Shown here: positions 8,081-16,354 of the stretch, in pieces
Numbering within the stretch: position 1 is the first letter of the stretch
Layout of the letters: each line of letters opens with the position of its first letter
From: Elusimicrobiota bacterium
GTDB taxonomy: Bacteria > Elusimicrobiota > Elusimicrobia > UBA1565 > UBA9628
Direction: 5' to 3'
Assembly (NCBI GenBank): GCA_028868375.1
Contig: JAGWUP010000015.1
Coordinates: forward strand, 16,404 to 80,403
Length of the DNA: 64,000 nucleotides
Position numbers and translations under genes: made by a program
Notes under the pieces: generated by a model
What the model was told of the DNA's origin: nothing
The model's database searches: none
The model's input: the letters and a program-made list of their open reading frames with translations, nothing else

Positions 8081-9797
8081 CGGTTGCAACCTCTACGGCG
8101 GAGAATTTGAGTGCGCGTTTGATTATAGCACTTTCGCTTCCGGCGACGGCGACGCCGGGCGGATCGAAGCGGAAGGAGACGGAGCCCAACCGCAGCGGCC
8201 TTCCGGACCAGGCCGGCGAGCGGCCCTGGACGCGCCCAAGGGCGTCGTAGGAAAGCAAGGCCTTGCGCAGCAGCGACGGCGGGGCCGAACCGACGACCCA
8301 GGCGCGCCCGGCGGCCAGGATGAGGGCTGCCTGGCGCGGCCGGCCGGCCAGCTTGGGAGGCTTGAGATAGACGACCCGCAGGGGCGGCGCCGGCGACAAG
8401 GCCCCCAGCGCCCGGCAGGCCAGCGCCAGCGACAGGCAGGCGGCGGCGCCTCGCCAGGAGCGCCGCGAGGGCGCCAGAAGGACGAGGTAGTACGCCGCCA
8501 CGCTCGTCGGCGGCCAGGGCGCCAGCGTCGCGACGGCCCCGGGCAGCGAGGCGGCCGCCTGACAGAAGGCCTCGCCGCGCGAGAGAGCCCAGGCGAGGAC
8601 GACGGCCAGCGCCGCGGCCAGGCGCGCGCAGACGAAGGACATGGCCCACAGGCTCCAGGCCGCGCCGGCGAAGAACGGATAGGCGGGAACCGCCACGACG
8701 TTGGCGGCCAGCCCGACGACGGAGCCCCGCCCGAAATCCTCGGCGAAGACCGGCCACAGGCAGCCTTGAACGATGAGGGAGGTCCCCGCGCCCAAGGCCA
8801 GGGCCCTGGCCCAGCGCGGCCAGCGCGCCGGCGCCAGGCGGCGCGCGACGGGCCACAAGGACAAGAGCCCCGCCAAAGCCAGGTAGGTCATCTGGAATCC
8901 GGCCGAAAAAAGAGCCCGCGGCCAAAACAGCAATTGGGCCCAGGCCGACAGGACGAGCGCCTGGAAGGCGTCGCCCTCGCGGCCCCGGGCGCGCCAGAAG
9001 AGGAGGGCCGCGGCGGCGATGCAGGCCCGCCAATAAGGAGCGTCTCCCCCCGCGGCCAGCGTCACGGCCAAGCCGGCAGAGAAGGCCAAGAGCCAGCGGG
9101 CATGCGCGGACAAGCGCAGCAGGCCGGCCAAGGCCAGGGCCGCCGCCACGGCCAGCGCCACCTTCGCTCCGGACGGCACGATCAGATGGATCAAGCCGGC
9201 GTTCCGAACCGCGCGGGCCAGCCGCGGCGCCAAGGCGCCCTTGTAGCCCAGCAGCAGCCCTTCCGACAAGCGCGCCTCATCGGGAATCAGGAGGGCGAAC
9301 AGCCTGGCATGGACGGAGCGCCGCAAGCGCTCGGCCCAGACTTTAGGCGCCCAAGCCCAGCCCGGCGGCCTGTCGCGCCGCCAGGAGCTTGCCTGAAGCA
9401 CCCAAGCGAGCCCGCGGTCCGCCAAAAATCCCGCCTCATCGAAGTCGCCGGGATTCTTGGGCCGGCGCGGCAGGCGCAGCCTCCCGTCAACGACGACCCG
9501 CTCGCCAGGAAACGGCAATCGCTCCAGCTCCGAGCCCTTGGGCCAGAGCACCTCGACGCCGTAGCGAAACGGCCGCCCCTCCAGCGCCACGGCCCTCGCC
9601 GGCCCCTTCCAGCCGCGCAGGTCCTCGCGCGGGCAACCCTGGACGGTCAGCGCCACGCTGTAGCTGCCGTAGGCCAGAGCGGCGTCGTCCCAGGGGACGA
9701 CCGGACGGAACGCCCCCCGCGCGCGCAGCGCCGCCAAGGCCGCCATATAAAGGAAGAGGCCCCAGACCAGCGGCCGTCGCAGCGCGGAGTCGGTCAC
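8013..9797 (-). CDS. comEC: ComEC/Rec2 family DNA-uptake channel protein
   Basis: A 594-residue polytopic membrane protein. The N-terminus has a hydrophobic helix then a DUF4131/OB-like part (SYSVALTVQG, ERVVVDGRLRLPRRPKNPGDFD). The competence-domain core has FALLIPDEARLSEGLLLGYK, LIHLIVPSGAKVALAVAAAL and about ten transmembrane segments. In the family the channel carries single-stranded DNA across the inner membrane during natural transformation. The C-terminal metallo-beta-lactamase-like domain of long ComEC proteins is absent; only about 100 residues follow the last membrane segment. The GTG at 9797 is the best start. A TATCCT lies four bases upstream. It heads the run comEC-nadK-recN-gltX. 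Confidence 0.88.
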   Translation of the reverse strand: MTDSALRRPLVWGLFLYMAALAALRARGAFRPVVPWDDAALAYGSYSVALTVQGCPREDLRGWKGPARAVALEGRPFRYGVEVLWPKGSELERLPFPGERVVVDGRLRLPRRPKNPGDFDEAGFLADRGLAWVLQASSWRRDRPPGWAWAPKVWAERLRRSVHARLFALLIPDEARLSEGLLLGYKGALAPRLARAVRNAGLIHLIVPSGAKVALAVAAALALAGLLRLSAHARWLLAFSAGLAVTLAAGGDAPYWRACIAAAALLFWRARGREGDAFQALVLSAWAQLLFWPRALFSAGFQMTYLALAGLLSLWPVARRLAPARWPRWARALALGAGTSLIVQGCLWPVFAEDFGRGSVVGLAANVVAVPAYPFFAGAAWSLWAMSFVCARLAAALAVVLAWALSRGEAFCQAAASLPGAVATLAPWPPTSVAAYYLVLLAPSRRSWRGAAACLSLALACRALGALSPAPPLRVVYLKPPKLAGRPRQAALILAAGRAWVVGSAPPSLLRKALLSYDALGRVQGRSPAWSGRPLRLGSVSFRFDPPGVAVAGSESAIIKRALKFSAVEVATDGVEVHAKTPRSASDLLGRDLP

Positions 9798-9863
9798 GAA
9801 AAGGATACGGCCGGGGCTTCGCGGAAGTTCCCGCGGCCGCGCGGGCGCGCCCCGGGCCGAAAA

Positions 9864-9871
9864 GATAGAAT
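9864..9871 (+). promoter_or_regulatory. Candidate -10 element of anmK (leaderless type)
   Basis: GATAGAAT, with TAGAAT as the hexamer, ends seven bases before the ATG at 9879. The 17 bases GATAGAAT..GAAGCGATG closely match the sequence before the next gene (10976-10991), suggesting a shared signal. No -35 is evident. Confidence 0.4.
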
Positions 9872-9878
9872 CGAAGCG

Positions 9879-10976
9879 ATGGCCGCGCAAGAAAAGGCCG
9901 CCGGGCTGGCCGTGGGCCTGATGTCGGGCACCTCGGCGGACGGCGTGACCGCCGCCCTGGTCCGTTTCTCCGGCCGGAGCGTTACTGTGCTGCGGCTGGC
10001 CACGCGGGCTTACCGCCCCGCCCTCAAGCGCCTCGTGCTCGGCGCCGCGCGGCTTACGACCCCGGAGCTGTCTCGATTGAACGTCGCCCTGGGCGAGGCC
10101 TTCGCCGAGGCGGCGCGCGCGCTGATCGGCCGCGAAAGGCCGGAGGTCGTCGGCTCCCATGGCCAGACCGTCTGGCACGGCCCCTCGGCGCGGCCGCCCA
10201 ACACCTTGCAATTGGGAGAGCCCGCCGTCATCGCCGAGCGCACGGGCCTGCCCGTGGTGGCGGATTTTCGCTCGCGCGACATGGCCGCGGGCGGCCAGGG
10301 CGCTCCCCTGGTCCCCGCCTTCGACGAGTTCCTCTTCGCCGAAGGCCCCCTGCGCGCCGTCCAGAACATCGGCGGCATCGGCAACGTCTCCATCGTCGGG
10401 GAGGGCCGGCTCCGGGCGGCCTTCGACACCGGCCCCGGCAACGGCTTGATGGACCTGGCGGTCCGGCTGGCCAGCGGCGGACGGCTCGCCATGGACGAGG
10501 ACGGCCGGCTTGCCGCGCGGGGCCAAGCCGACCGGCGGCTGATCGCGCGCCTCATGCGCCATCCCTATTTTAAGAGGAAAGGCCCGAAGTCCCTGGACAG
10601 GGACGATTTCGGCGAGGAGTTCCTCAAAAAACATTTCGGAACGCTCGGCCGGCGCGGGCTGGAGGATGTCCTGGCCACACTCAACGAATTCACCGCCCGC
10701 ACCATCGTCGCGGCCCTGCCGCAGGCCGAGCGCTGCCGGGAGCTGGTCGTCTCGGGCGGCGGAGCGCTCAATCCGGAGCTGATGCGCAATCTCCGGCGCC
10801 TGGCCGCGCCCCGCCGTGTGACGACCAGCCGGGCCTACGGCCTGCCGGTCATGGCCAAGGAAGCCGCCTGTTTCGCCTGGCTGGCCTTGCGCGCCGTCCG
10901 CGGCCTGCCGAACAACTGCCCGCGGGCCACGGGCTCGCGCGGCCCCCGCATACTCGGCAAGATCGTCCCGGCTTGA
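9879..10976 (+). CDS. anmK: Anhydro-N-acetylmuramic acid kinase
   Basis: A 365-residue sugar kinase that converts 1,6-anhydro-MurNAc to MurNAc-6-phosphate in peptidoglycan recycling. Family motifs: GLMSGTSADGV at the N-terminus, GSHGQTVWH, NIGGIGNV and FDTGPGNGLMDLA. The C-terminus has ELVVSGGGALNPELMRNL. The start ATG at 9879 is the first in frame before the conserved core. The gene is divergent from comEC across 81 bases. With the NagZ-type gene at 19472 it supports an active muropeptide recycling route. Confidence 0.95.
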   Translation: MAAQEKAAGLAVGLMSGTSADGVTAALVRFSGRSVTVLRLATRAYRPALKRLVLGAARLTTPELSRLNVALGEAFAEAARALIGRERPEVVGSHGQTVWHGPSARPPNTLQLGEPAVIAERTGLPVVADFRSRDMAAGGQGAPLVPAFDEFLFAEGPLRAVQNIGGIGNVSIVGEGRLRAAFDTGPGNGLMDLAVRLASGGRLAMDEDGRLAARGQADRRLIARLMRHPYFKRKGPKSLDRDDFGEEFLKKHFGTLGRRGLEDVLATLNEFTARTIVAALPQAERCRELVVSGGGALNPELMRNLRRLAAPRRVTTSRAYGLPVMAKEAACFAWLALRAVRGLPNNCPRATGSRGPRILGKIVPA

Positions 10977-10982
10977 TAGAAT
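10974..10982 (+). promoter_or_regulatory. Extended -10 of the MGMT-like gene (leaderless type)
   Basis: TGATAGAAT reads as TGn plus TAGAAT; the TGA is also the stop codon of anmK. Six bases separate it from the ATG at 10989. This would allow separate, leaderless transcription of the downstream gene. Confidence 0.4.
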
Positions 10983-10988
10983 GAAGCG

Positions 10989-11648
10989 ATGAGCATCCCG
11001 GCCGAAATTCGCCGCCGCATGAAGGGACATTCCGCCTTCCGCCAAGCGGTCTGGACGGCCTGCGCCGAGATTCCGTCCGGACAGGTCCGCAGCTACGGCT
11101 GGATCGCGCGCCGCATCGGCAAGCCGAAGGCCGCGCGCGCCGTCGGACAGGCACTGGGCGCCAATCCCTTCGCGCCGATCATCCCCTGCCACCGCGTCGT
11201 CGGCGCCGACGGCCTCGGCGGCTACTCGGCGCGAGGCGGGCAGGCCGCCAAGCGCCGGCTGCTGCGCCGCGAGGGCGCCATGAGGACGACGGCCCTGGGG
11301 CTGCTGGCCTTGCTCGGGCTGTCCGCCTCCGGCTGCCTCGGCTACCCCAGGCCCTACCTGAGGACCATCAGCGGCAAGGCCCTTCTAGACAACGGCCAGC
11401 CCCTCAAGATCGGCGCCGCCATCGTCAAGGACTGCGATTCCATCAACGGCGAGACGGAGGAGCGCGGGCGCATGCGCACGACCACGACCGACAAGGACGG
11501 CCGCTACTCCCTGACCGTCATCGGCCTGGCCTGGAACTACAAGAACTTCGTCACCCTGTCCGAATGCACCAGCCATGTGCAACGCTTCGTCTGCCGCCCC
11601 TACTGCAAGCAAGCCGACGCCATCGACATCGACATCCTCGGCAAATAG
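10989..11648 (+). CDS. MGMT-type alkyltransferase domain read through in frame into a lipoprotein
   Basis: One open frame of 219 codons covers two unrelated parts. Residues 1-97 form a complete DNA-methyltransferase-1/Ogt C-terminal domain: helix-turn-helix around IGKPKAARAVGQALGANPF, active-site Cys67 in IIPCHRVVGADGLGGYS, and the usual basic tail KRRLLRRE where the family normally ends. The family repairs O6-alkylguanine or recognises it. From Met98 on the sequence is a typical lipoprotein (see the separate entry at 11280). A one-base shift in the GGG at 11272-11274 would end the MGMT part at a TGA overlapping the ATG at 11280. So either this is a natural fusion or a recent or artefactual frameshift has removed the stop. 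Confidence 0.75.
   Translation: MSIPAEIRRRMKGHSAFRQAVWTACAEIPSGQVRSYGWIARRIGKPKAARAVGQALGANPFAPIIPCHRVVGADGLGGYSARGGQAAKRRLLRREGAMRTTALGLLALLGLSASGCLGYPRPYLRTISGKALLDNGQPLKIGAAIVKDCDSINGETEERGRMRTTTTDKDGRYSLTVIGLAWNYKNFVTLSECTSHVQRFVCRPYCKQADAIDIDILGK
11280..11648 (+). CDS. Lipoprotein with carboxypeptidase-regulatory-like domain (probable independent start)
   Basis: If translation starts at the internal ATG, the product is 122 residues with a lipoprotein signal: MRTT, hydrophobic ALGLLALLGL, then lipobox SASGC. The mature part has TISGKALLDNGQPLKIGAAI and TTTDKDGRYSLTV, the pattern of CarboxypepD_reg-like beta-sandwich domains, and ends with a Cys-containing VCRPYCK. A lipidated cysteine cannot work behind a 97-residue cytosolic domain. 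I therefore infer that this is translated separately; GAGGG lies just upstream. The function is unknown. Confidence 0.6.
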   Translation: MRTTALGLLALLGLSASGCLGYPRPYLRTISGKALLDNGQPLKIGAAIVKDCDSINGETEERGRMRTTTTDKDGRYSLTVIGLAWNYKNFVTLSECTSHVQRFVCRPYCKQADAIDIDILGK

Positions 11649-11719
11649 CTCCCGCCTCGGCGGCCGCAAGCGCCGGCCGCGGCGCGGAACTTCCCGGAGA
11701 CCTCAGGCGTATCAATAGT

Positions 11720-11777
11720 GCCGAGGCCCGCGCCCCCGCCCCAGCGCCTGGACCGCGCGGGTGAGCCGGGCCTCGGC
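11720..11777. terminator. Possible bidirectional terminator between convergent genes
   Basis: An 11-base perfect inverted repeat (11720-11730 and 11767-11777, GCCGAGGCCCG/CGGGCCTCGGC) brackets a 36-base loop. It lies between the convergent stops of the MGMT/lipoprotein frame and the transsulfuration gene. There is no U tract, so intrinsic termination is uncertain. Confidence 0.3.
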
Positions 11778-11778
11778 G

Positions 11779-12942
11779 CTACAAGCTGGCCGCGATGGCG
11801 GCGTCGAGATCGGCGACCAGGTCGGCGGCGTCCTCCAGGCCCACCGACAGGCGGATCAAGCCGTCGACCAGCCCGGACTTGAGGCGCTGCTCGCGCGGGA
11901 TGGAACCATGGGTCATCGTCGCCGGATGGCCGATAAGGGATTCCACGCCCCCCAGGGACTCCGCCAGGCAGAATAACTTGGTCCCGCTGGCCATGCGCTT
12001 GGCGCGGGAAAGATCGCCCTTGAGCTCGAAGCTGATCATCCCGCCGAAGCCGCTCATCTGGGCCTTGGCCGTCTCATGGCCGGGGTGGTGGGCCAGCCCC
12101 GGGTAGTGGACCCGCTCCACCTCGGGATGGGCCAGCAGATGCTTGGCCACGGCCAGGGCGTTTTGGCAATGGCGCTCCATGCGGACCGGCAGGGTCTTGG
12201 TGCCCCGCAAGAGCAGGAAGCAATCCATCGGGCCGGGCACCGCGCCGACCGCGTTTTGCAGGAACTTGAGCCGCTCGTAGAGCCCCTCGTCGTTGGCGAG
12301 CACGCAGCCGCCGACGACGTCGGAGTGGCCGCCCAGATACTTGGTCGTGGAATGCACGACCAAGTCGGCGCCCAGGGCCAGAGGCCGCTGCAAGGCCGGG
12401 CTGGCGAAGGTGTTGTCGACGGCCGCCAGGGCCCCATGGCGATGGGCCAGTTGGCAGGCGCCACGGAGATCGGTGATCCGTAGCATCGGGTTGCTCGGCG
12501 TCTCTATCCACAAGAGCTTGGTCTGGGCAGAGAAGGCCTTCTCGACGGCGGAAAGGTCCGCGGCGTCGACGAAGGAGAAGGACAGGCCGAAGCGCTGGAA
12601 GACCTGGGTGAAGAGGCGATAGGTGCCGCCGTAGAGATCCTCGCAGCAGACGACATGGTCGCCGGAGCGCAGGGTCTGGACGACGGTGGCGATCGCCGCC
12701 ATGCCGGAGGAAAAGCACAGCCCGCGCCTGGCTCCCTCCAGCGCGGCCAGATTCGCCTCCAGCGCCGAGCGCGTGGGATGGACCGTGCGGGCGTAATCAT
12801 AGCCCTTGTGCACGCCCGGAGCCTGCTGGACGTAGGTCGAGGTGAAATACACCGGGGTCATGACGGCCCCGGTGGCCGGGTCGGGACGCTGGCCGGCGTG
12901 GATCGCCTTGGTGGCGAAGCCCAGCTCCTTGTCGTCGCTCAT
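11779..12942 (-). CDS. Cys/Met metabolism PLP enzyme (cystathionine gamma-lyase / gamma-synthase type)
   Basis: A 387-residue trans-sulfuration enzyme. The PLP lysine is in HSTTKYLGGHSD, near residue 199. Other family blocks are TSTYVQ, YDYARTVHPTRSALE, CFSSGMAAI, DLYGGTYRLF, WIETPSNP and VDNTFASP. It lies nine bases behind a TPR gene that itself overlaps a cystathionine beta-synthase gene. The pair would run homocysteine to cysteine (reverse transsulfuration), which favours cystathionine gamma-lyase (MccB/CGL). Gamma-synthase cannot be excluded from sequence. Confidence 0.88.
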   Translation of the reverse strand: MSDDKELGFATKAIHAGQRPDPATGAVMTPVYFTSTYVQQAPGVHKGYDYARTVHPTRSALEANLAALEGARRGLCFSSGMAAIATVVQTLRSGDHVVCCEDLYGGTYRLFTQVFQRFGLSFSFVDAADLSAVEKAFSAQTKLLWIETPSNPMLRITDLRGACQLAHRHGALAAVDNTFASPALQRPLALGADLVVHSTTKYLGGHSDVVGGCVLANDEGLYERLKFLQNAVGAVPGPMDCFLLLRGTKTLPVRMERHCQNALAVAKHLLAHPEVERVHYPGLAHHPGHETAKAQMSGFGGMISFELKGDLSRAKRMASGTKLFCLAESLGGVESLIGHPATMTHGSIPREQRLKSGLVDGLIRLSVGLEDAADLVADLDAAIAASL

Positions 12943-12951
12943 CGCGGCGGG

Positions 12952-14259
12952 CTACTCCGACTGCAGCTTGGCGGCCCGCGACGCGGCCTTGCGGCCCAAC
13001 CTTTGGTCCGGGAATTTCTCGGCCAGCTTCTTGTACTCGGCGATGGCCCGCGCCGCGTCCTTGAGGTCGTCCTCGTAGATCTGCGCGGCCTCGTAGAGCG
13101 CCTCGGGAGCTTCCGGCTGGCCGGGGAACTGGTCGGCCAGCGTCTCCAGGCTCTTGGCCGCGGCCTCCGGATTGCCCAACTTGCCCCGCTCCAGCTTCGC
13201 CGCCTCCCGCAGGGCGCGCCGCGCGGCCTGCGTGCCGGGATAGCGCTGGACCAGCTTGTCGTAGGCGCCGACCGCCGGCTCGTACTCGTCGAGCTTCTTG
13301 GCCAGCAGATCCCCCGCCCGCTCCAGGGCCAGCGAGGCCCGCGCATCGGCCTGATGCTTGTCGGCCAGCTCCATGAAGACCGGCACCGCGGCGCGGTAGT
13401 CCCTCAACTTGTCGGCGAGGAGGTTCCCCTCGCCCCACAGCGCGTCGGCCCGCAGCGTCGAGGCGGGATAGAGGGCCAGCATCCTGCGATAAGCGAGCAA
13501 GGCGGATTGCCAATCTTCCTCGCTCTCCCACAGCCTGGCCGCGGCCAAGCCGACCCGATCGTCGCCCTCGTAAGAGGGGAAGCGCCGCTCGAAACGCGCG
13601 GCCAAATCCAGCGCCGGGCCGTAGAGTTCCTCGGACAGGGGGCCGGACAGCCGCTCCAAGAGAGCGGCGAGCCGATCGGCGGCGCCGGCGCCCGGCGCGG
13701 GCTGGGCGATATCGGCCGCGGCCGGCCGCAAGCGGCGGCTCAAGCGATCCGAGGCGAACGACAAAAAGGACTCGCGCCCGGACTTGGCTTGGGGAGAATC
13801 CGGAAATTCATAGATCAGGCGCAGCCAGGTGACGAGCGCCGTGGAATCCTTCAGGCGTTCCTGCGCGGCCGCCAGCTCGGAGAGCGCGGAAGCGGCGAAG
13901 TCGGCCCGCGGATGGGCGTCGGCGAAGACGTCCAGGGCGGAGGCGGAGGCCCGATATTCCTTGGTCGACTGGGCGCGCGCCGCCGCGTCGCTCAGGAACT
14001 CGAATTCTTTTTCGGCGGAGGCGCGAGGATCGACGGCAGCGGCCTGCGGCGCCGCCGCGGCGGCGGGCGTTTCGGCCGGCTTTGCGGCCGGTTTCGTGGC
14101 CGGCTTGGCGGCCGGTTTTGGAACCGGCCTGGGCGCCGGCGCGACGACCGCGGGAGCCGCGGGAGCCGCAGAAGCCGCAGAAGCCGCGGGAGGCACGGCC
14201 GCCGGCTTGGGTGGCTCGGCGGCGGCCAAAACGACAATGAAGCACAAAGATGAGAGCAT
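12952..14259 (-). CDS. Periplasmic TPR-repeat protein with Ala/Pro/Lys-rich linker
   Basis: A 435-residue protein with a signal peptide (MLSSLCFIVVLAAAE), a low-complexity KPAA/PKPA-type linker to about residue 80, then tandem tetratricopeptide-like helices (ALYEAAQIYEDDLKDAARAI, RALREAAKLERGKLGNPEAA). The pattern resembles YbgF/BamD-type envelope scaffold proteins, but no specific orthology is clear. The start is the ATG at 14259, which shares one base with the upstream CBS stop (TGATG) and has a strong AGGAGG before it. Its position between two transsulfuration genes looks incidental. Confidence 0.75.
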   Translation of the reverse strand: MLSSLCFIVVLAAAEPPKPAAVPPAASAASAAPAAPAVVAPAPRPVPKPAAKPATKPAAKPAETPAAAAAPQAAAVDPRASAEKEFEFLSDAAARAQSTKEYRASASALDVFADAHPRADFAASALSELAAAQERLKDSTALVTWLRLIYEFPDSPQAKSGRESFLSFASDRLSRRLRPAAADIAQPAPGAGAADRLAALLERLSGPLSEELYGPALDLAARFERRFPSYEGDDRVGLAAARLWESEEDWQSALLAYRRMLALYPASTLRADALWGEGNLLADKLRDYRAAVPVFMELADKHQADARASLALERAGDLLAKKLDEYEPAVGAYDKLVQRYPGTQAARRALREAAKLERGKLGNPEAAAKSLETLADQFPGQPEAPEALYEAAQIYEDDLKDAARAIAEYKKLAEKFPDQRLGRKAASRAAKLQSE

Positions 14260-15662
14260 CAATTCCTCCTCCCGGCGGCTGCGCCGCCGTTCTCTTTAGC
14301 TACGGCGTTAAGGATATCGTACTTCGTGATGATATCGTACGTGGATCTGCCCGTTCGCACGAGCACCGCCGGCTTCTCGGCGCAAACCAGGCGCAGGATG
14401 GCCTCGATGCGCGCCTCCGGGGTGATCACCGGAGGCGCGGCGGCCATGACTTCCCGGACGATCATCTTGCCCAACTGGCGGCCCTTGAGCAGGAGGGCGA
14501 GGATGTCGTCCTCGTAGACGGCGCCGACAAGCTTGCCGTTTTCGAAGACCGGAAGCTGCGAGATGTCCTGGCGGCGCATGCGGCCCAGCGCCTCCAGCAG
14601 CGTTTCCCGCGGCCGGCTCATCAGCAGGCCCTTGCGCCGGCGAGCACGACGCTTGGCGGCCATGACGTCCTTGGCGCGCAGGCGCAACTCGGTTTCTAGA
14701 TACTGGTTTTCCCTCATCCACTCGTCGTTGTAAATCTTGGAGAGATAGCGCATCCCGGTGTCGGGCAACAAGACGACCATCAGGTCCTTGGAGCCGAGCC
14801 GCTCGGCGTATTTCAAGCCCGCCCAGACGGCCGCGCCGCCGGAGCCTCCGGTCAGCAGGCCCTCCAGCCGCGCCAGCCGCCGCGTCGTCACGAAGCAGTC
14901 CATGTCCGGGGTCTGCACGACGTCGTCGACGATGCCCAAGTCCATCGTGGGCGGGAAAATATCCTCGCCGATGCCCTCGACGACGTAGGGACGGGCCTTG
15001 CCGAGGCGGCCGAACTTGATCTTCTCGTAGTACAAAGAGCCCACCGGATCGGCGCCGACGATCTTGATCCTTGGATTCTTCTCCTTTAAGAAACGCCCCG
15101 CGCCCGAGATCGTCCCGCCCGTGCCCATGCCGGCCACGAAATGGGTCACCCGGCCGTCCGTGTCCTCCCAGATCTCCGGTCCGGTCGTCGCGTAATGGGC
15201 CGCGGGATTGCGCGGATTCTCGTATTGGTTCGGGTAGAAGGCGTTGGGGATCTCCCTTGCCAGCTTCTTGGCCACCGAGTAGTAGCTGCGCGGATCCTCC
15301 GGCTCCACCGCGGTGGGGCAGACGATGACCTCGGCGCCCAGGGCCTTGAGCAGGTTGATCTTCTCGCGGCTCTGCTTGTCGGTGATCGTGAAGATCAGCT
15401 TGTAGCCGCGCAGCGCCGCCACCAAGGCCAGCCCGATGCCGGTGTTGCCGGAGGTCCCCTCTATGATCGTGCCGCCGGGCTTGAGCAGACCGCGCCGCTC
15501 CGCGTCGTCGATCATCGCCGCCCCGATGCGGTCCTTCACCGAGCCGCCCGGATTCATGAACTCGCACTTGGCGTAGATCCTTGGCTTAAGGCCCTCCGCC
15601 ATGCGGTTGAGGCGAATCAGCGGCGTGCGGCCGACGGCCTCCAGGACGTTTTCAAAGCGCAC
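14259..15662 (-). CDS. Cystathionine beta-synthase (PLP domain plus CBS-domain pair)
   Basis: A 467-residue protein. Residues 1-330 are a type II PLP fold of the O-acetylserine sulfhydrylase/CBS family: Lys43 in NPGGSVKDRIG, phosphate loop EGTSGNTGIG, VAGMGTGGTISG and LLTGGSGGAA. Residues 335-460 are two CBS motifs (DVMAAK..LEALGRMRRQDISQLPV, and VREVMAAAPPVITPEARI), a regulatory pair binding adenosyl ligands in homologues. It condenses serine and homocysteine to cystathionine. The start is GTG at 15662 behind a G-rich site. With the gene at 11779 it makes a reverse transsulfuration set. Confidence 0.9.
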   Translation of the reverse strand: MRFENVLEAVGRTPLIRLNRMAEGLKPRIYAKCEFMNPGGSVKDRIGAAMIDDAERRGLLKPGGTIIEGTSGNTGIGLALVAALRGYKLIFTITDKQSREKINLLKALGAEVIVCPTAVEPEDPRSYYSVAKKLAREIPNAFYPNQYENPRNPAAHYATTGPEIWEDTDGRVTHFVAGMGTGGTISGAGRFLKEKNPRIKIVGADPVGSLYYEKIKFGRLGKARPYVVEGIGEDIFPPTMDLGIVDDVVQTPDMDCFVTTRRLARLEGLLTGGSGGAAVWAGLKYAERLGSKDLMVVLLPDTGMRYLSKIYNDEWMRENQYLETELRLRAKDVMAAKRRARRRKGLLMSRPRETLLEALGRMRRQDISQLPVFENGKLVGAVYEDDILALLLKGRQLGKMIVREVMAAAPPVITPEARIEAILRLVCAEKPAVLVRTGRSTYDIITKYDILNAVAKENGGAAAGRRN

Positions 15663-15695
15663 GATTTTCCCCCAAGCGCCGGCCGGGCGCGCCCA

Positions 15696-15752
15696 TCATC
15701 GATTTCCGGCCTCCACTTCGACGTTTTGGCCGATTGGGATTTTCTTGGGCAT
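15696..15752 (-). CDS. Possible 18-residue peptide coupled to recR
   Basis: The recR stop shares a base with an ATG (TGATG) that opens an 18-codon frame starting MPKKIPIGQNVEVEAG. The stop of this frame is followed immediately by another ATG frame of 15 codons that runs over the GTG start of the CBS gene. No homologue is recognised. It may be a chance frame, or a reinitiation bridge across the 89-base gap between recR and the CBS gene. Confidence 0.25.
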   Translation of the reverse strand: MPKKIPIGQNVEVEAGNR

Positions 15753-16354
15753 CAAAATTGCCTCCGGCCGGCCAGGGCATGGGCCAGGGTGCGCTCGTCG
15801 ATGTAATCCAAGTCCCCGCCCAGCGGCACGCCGTGGGCGATCCGGCTGGTCTTGATTCCCAGGGGCCTGAGCAGCCGGGACAGGTATAGGGCCGTGGCTT
15901 CCCCCTCCGTATCGGGGTCTGTAGCCAAGATGACCTCGGAAACCCCAACGGACTCTCCCTCGCCGCCCCCCAGGCGGGCCAGCAGCTCCTTGATCCGCAA
16001 GGACTCCGGGCCGCGGCCTTCCAGCGGCGACAGGGCCCCGTGCAGGACATGGTAGAGGCCTTGATAGCTGCGCGTGCGCTCCAGCGCGGCGACGTCCTGG
16101 GGCTCCTCCACGATGCAGATCAAGCCCCGCTCGCGCCCGGGGTCCGAGCAGACCCGGCAGAGCGGGCCCTCGCAGAAATCGCAGCAAAGGGCGCAGGGGT
16201 GCAATGAGGCCTTGGCCTGGCGCAGGGCGGAGATAAGGTTCTCCGTTTCGAACTCCGGGGCGCGCAGCAGGAACAAGGCCAGCCGCTCGGCCTGCTTGGG
16301 GCCGATGCCGGGCAATCTCTTGAGCGCCGCGGTCAAGCGCTGGAACGTCTTCAT
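15752..16354 (-). CDS. recR: Recombination mediator RecR
   Basis: A 200-residue protein, the standard RecR length; it works with RecF/RecO to load RecA at gaps. An N-terminal helix-hairpin-helix (LKRLPGIGPKQAERLALFLL) is followed by a Cys4 zinc site (Cys54, Cys57 or 58, Cys66, Cys69) and a Toprim domain (EVILATDPDTEGEATALYL). The C-terminus GVPLGGDLDYIDERTLAHAL is diagnostic. The start ATG at 16354 overlaps the dnaX stop (ATGA). dnaX-recR adjacency is widespread, usually with ybaB between, which is missing here. Confidence 0.97.
   Translation of the reverse strand: MKTFQRLTAALKRLPGIGPKQAERLALFLLRAPEFETENLISALRQAKASLHPCALCCDFCEGPLCRVCSDPGRERGLICIVEEPQDVAALERTRSYQGLYHVLHGALSPLEGRGPESLRIKELLARLGGGEGESVGVSEVILATDPDTEGEATALYLSRLLRPLGIKTSRIAHGVPLGGDLDYIDERTLAHALAGRRQF

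Noticed and set aside
9802..9807. TATCCT four bases before the comEC GTG as another leaderless promoter
   Set aside because: The gap is too short for transcription to start at the GTG, and there is no TGn or -35. I left it out of the supported set.
8064..10976. A 970-codon plus-strand open frame
   Set aside because: Only the part from 9879 is AnmK. The rest is the antisense of comEC, with the low-complexity Gly/Arg/Gln composition typical of GC-rich shadow frames.
14041..14120. Repetitive GGCCGG-rich stretch as a regulatory repeat
   Set aside because: It encodes the KPAA-type linker of the TPR protein; the DNA repeat follows from the amino acid repeat.
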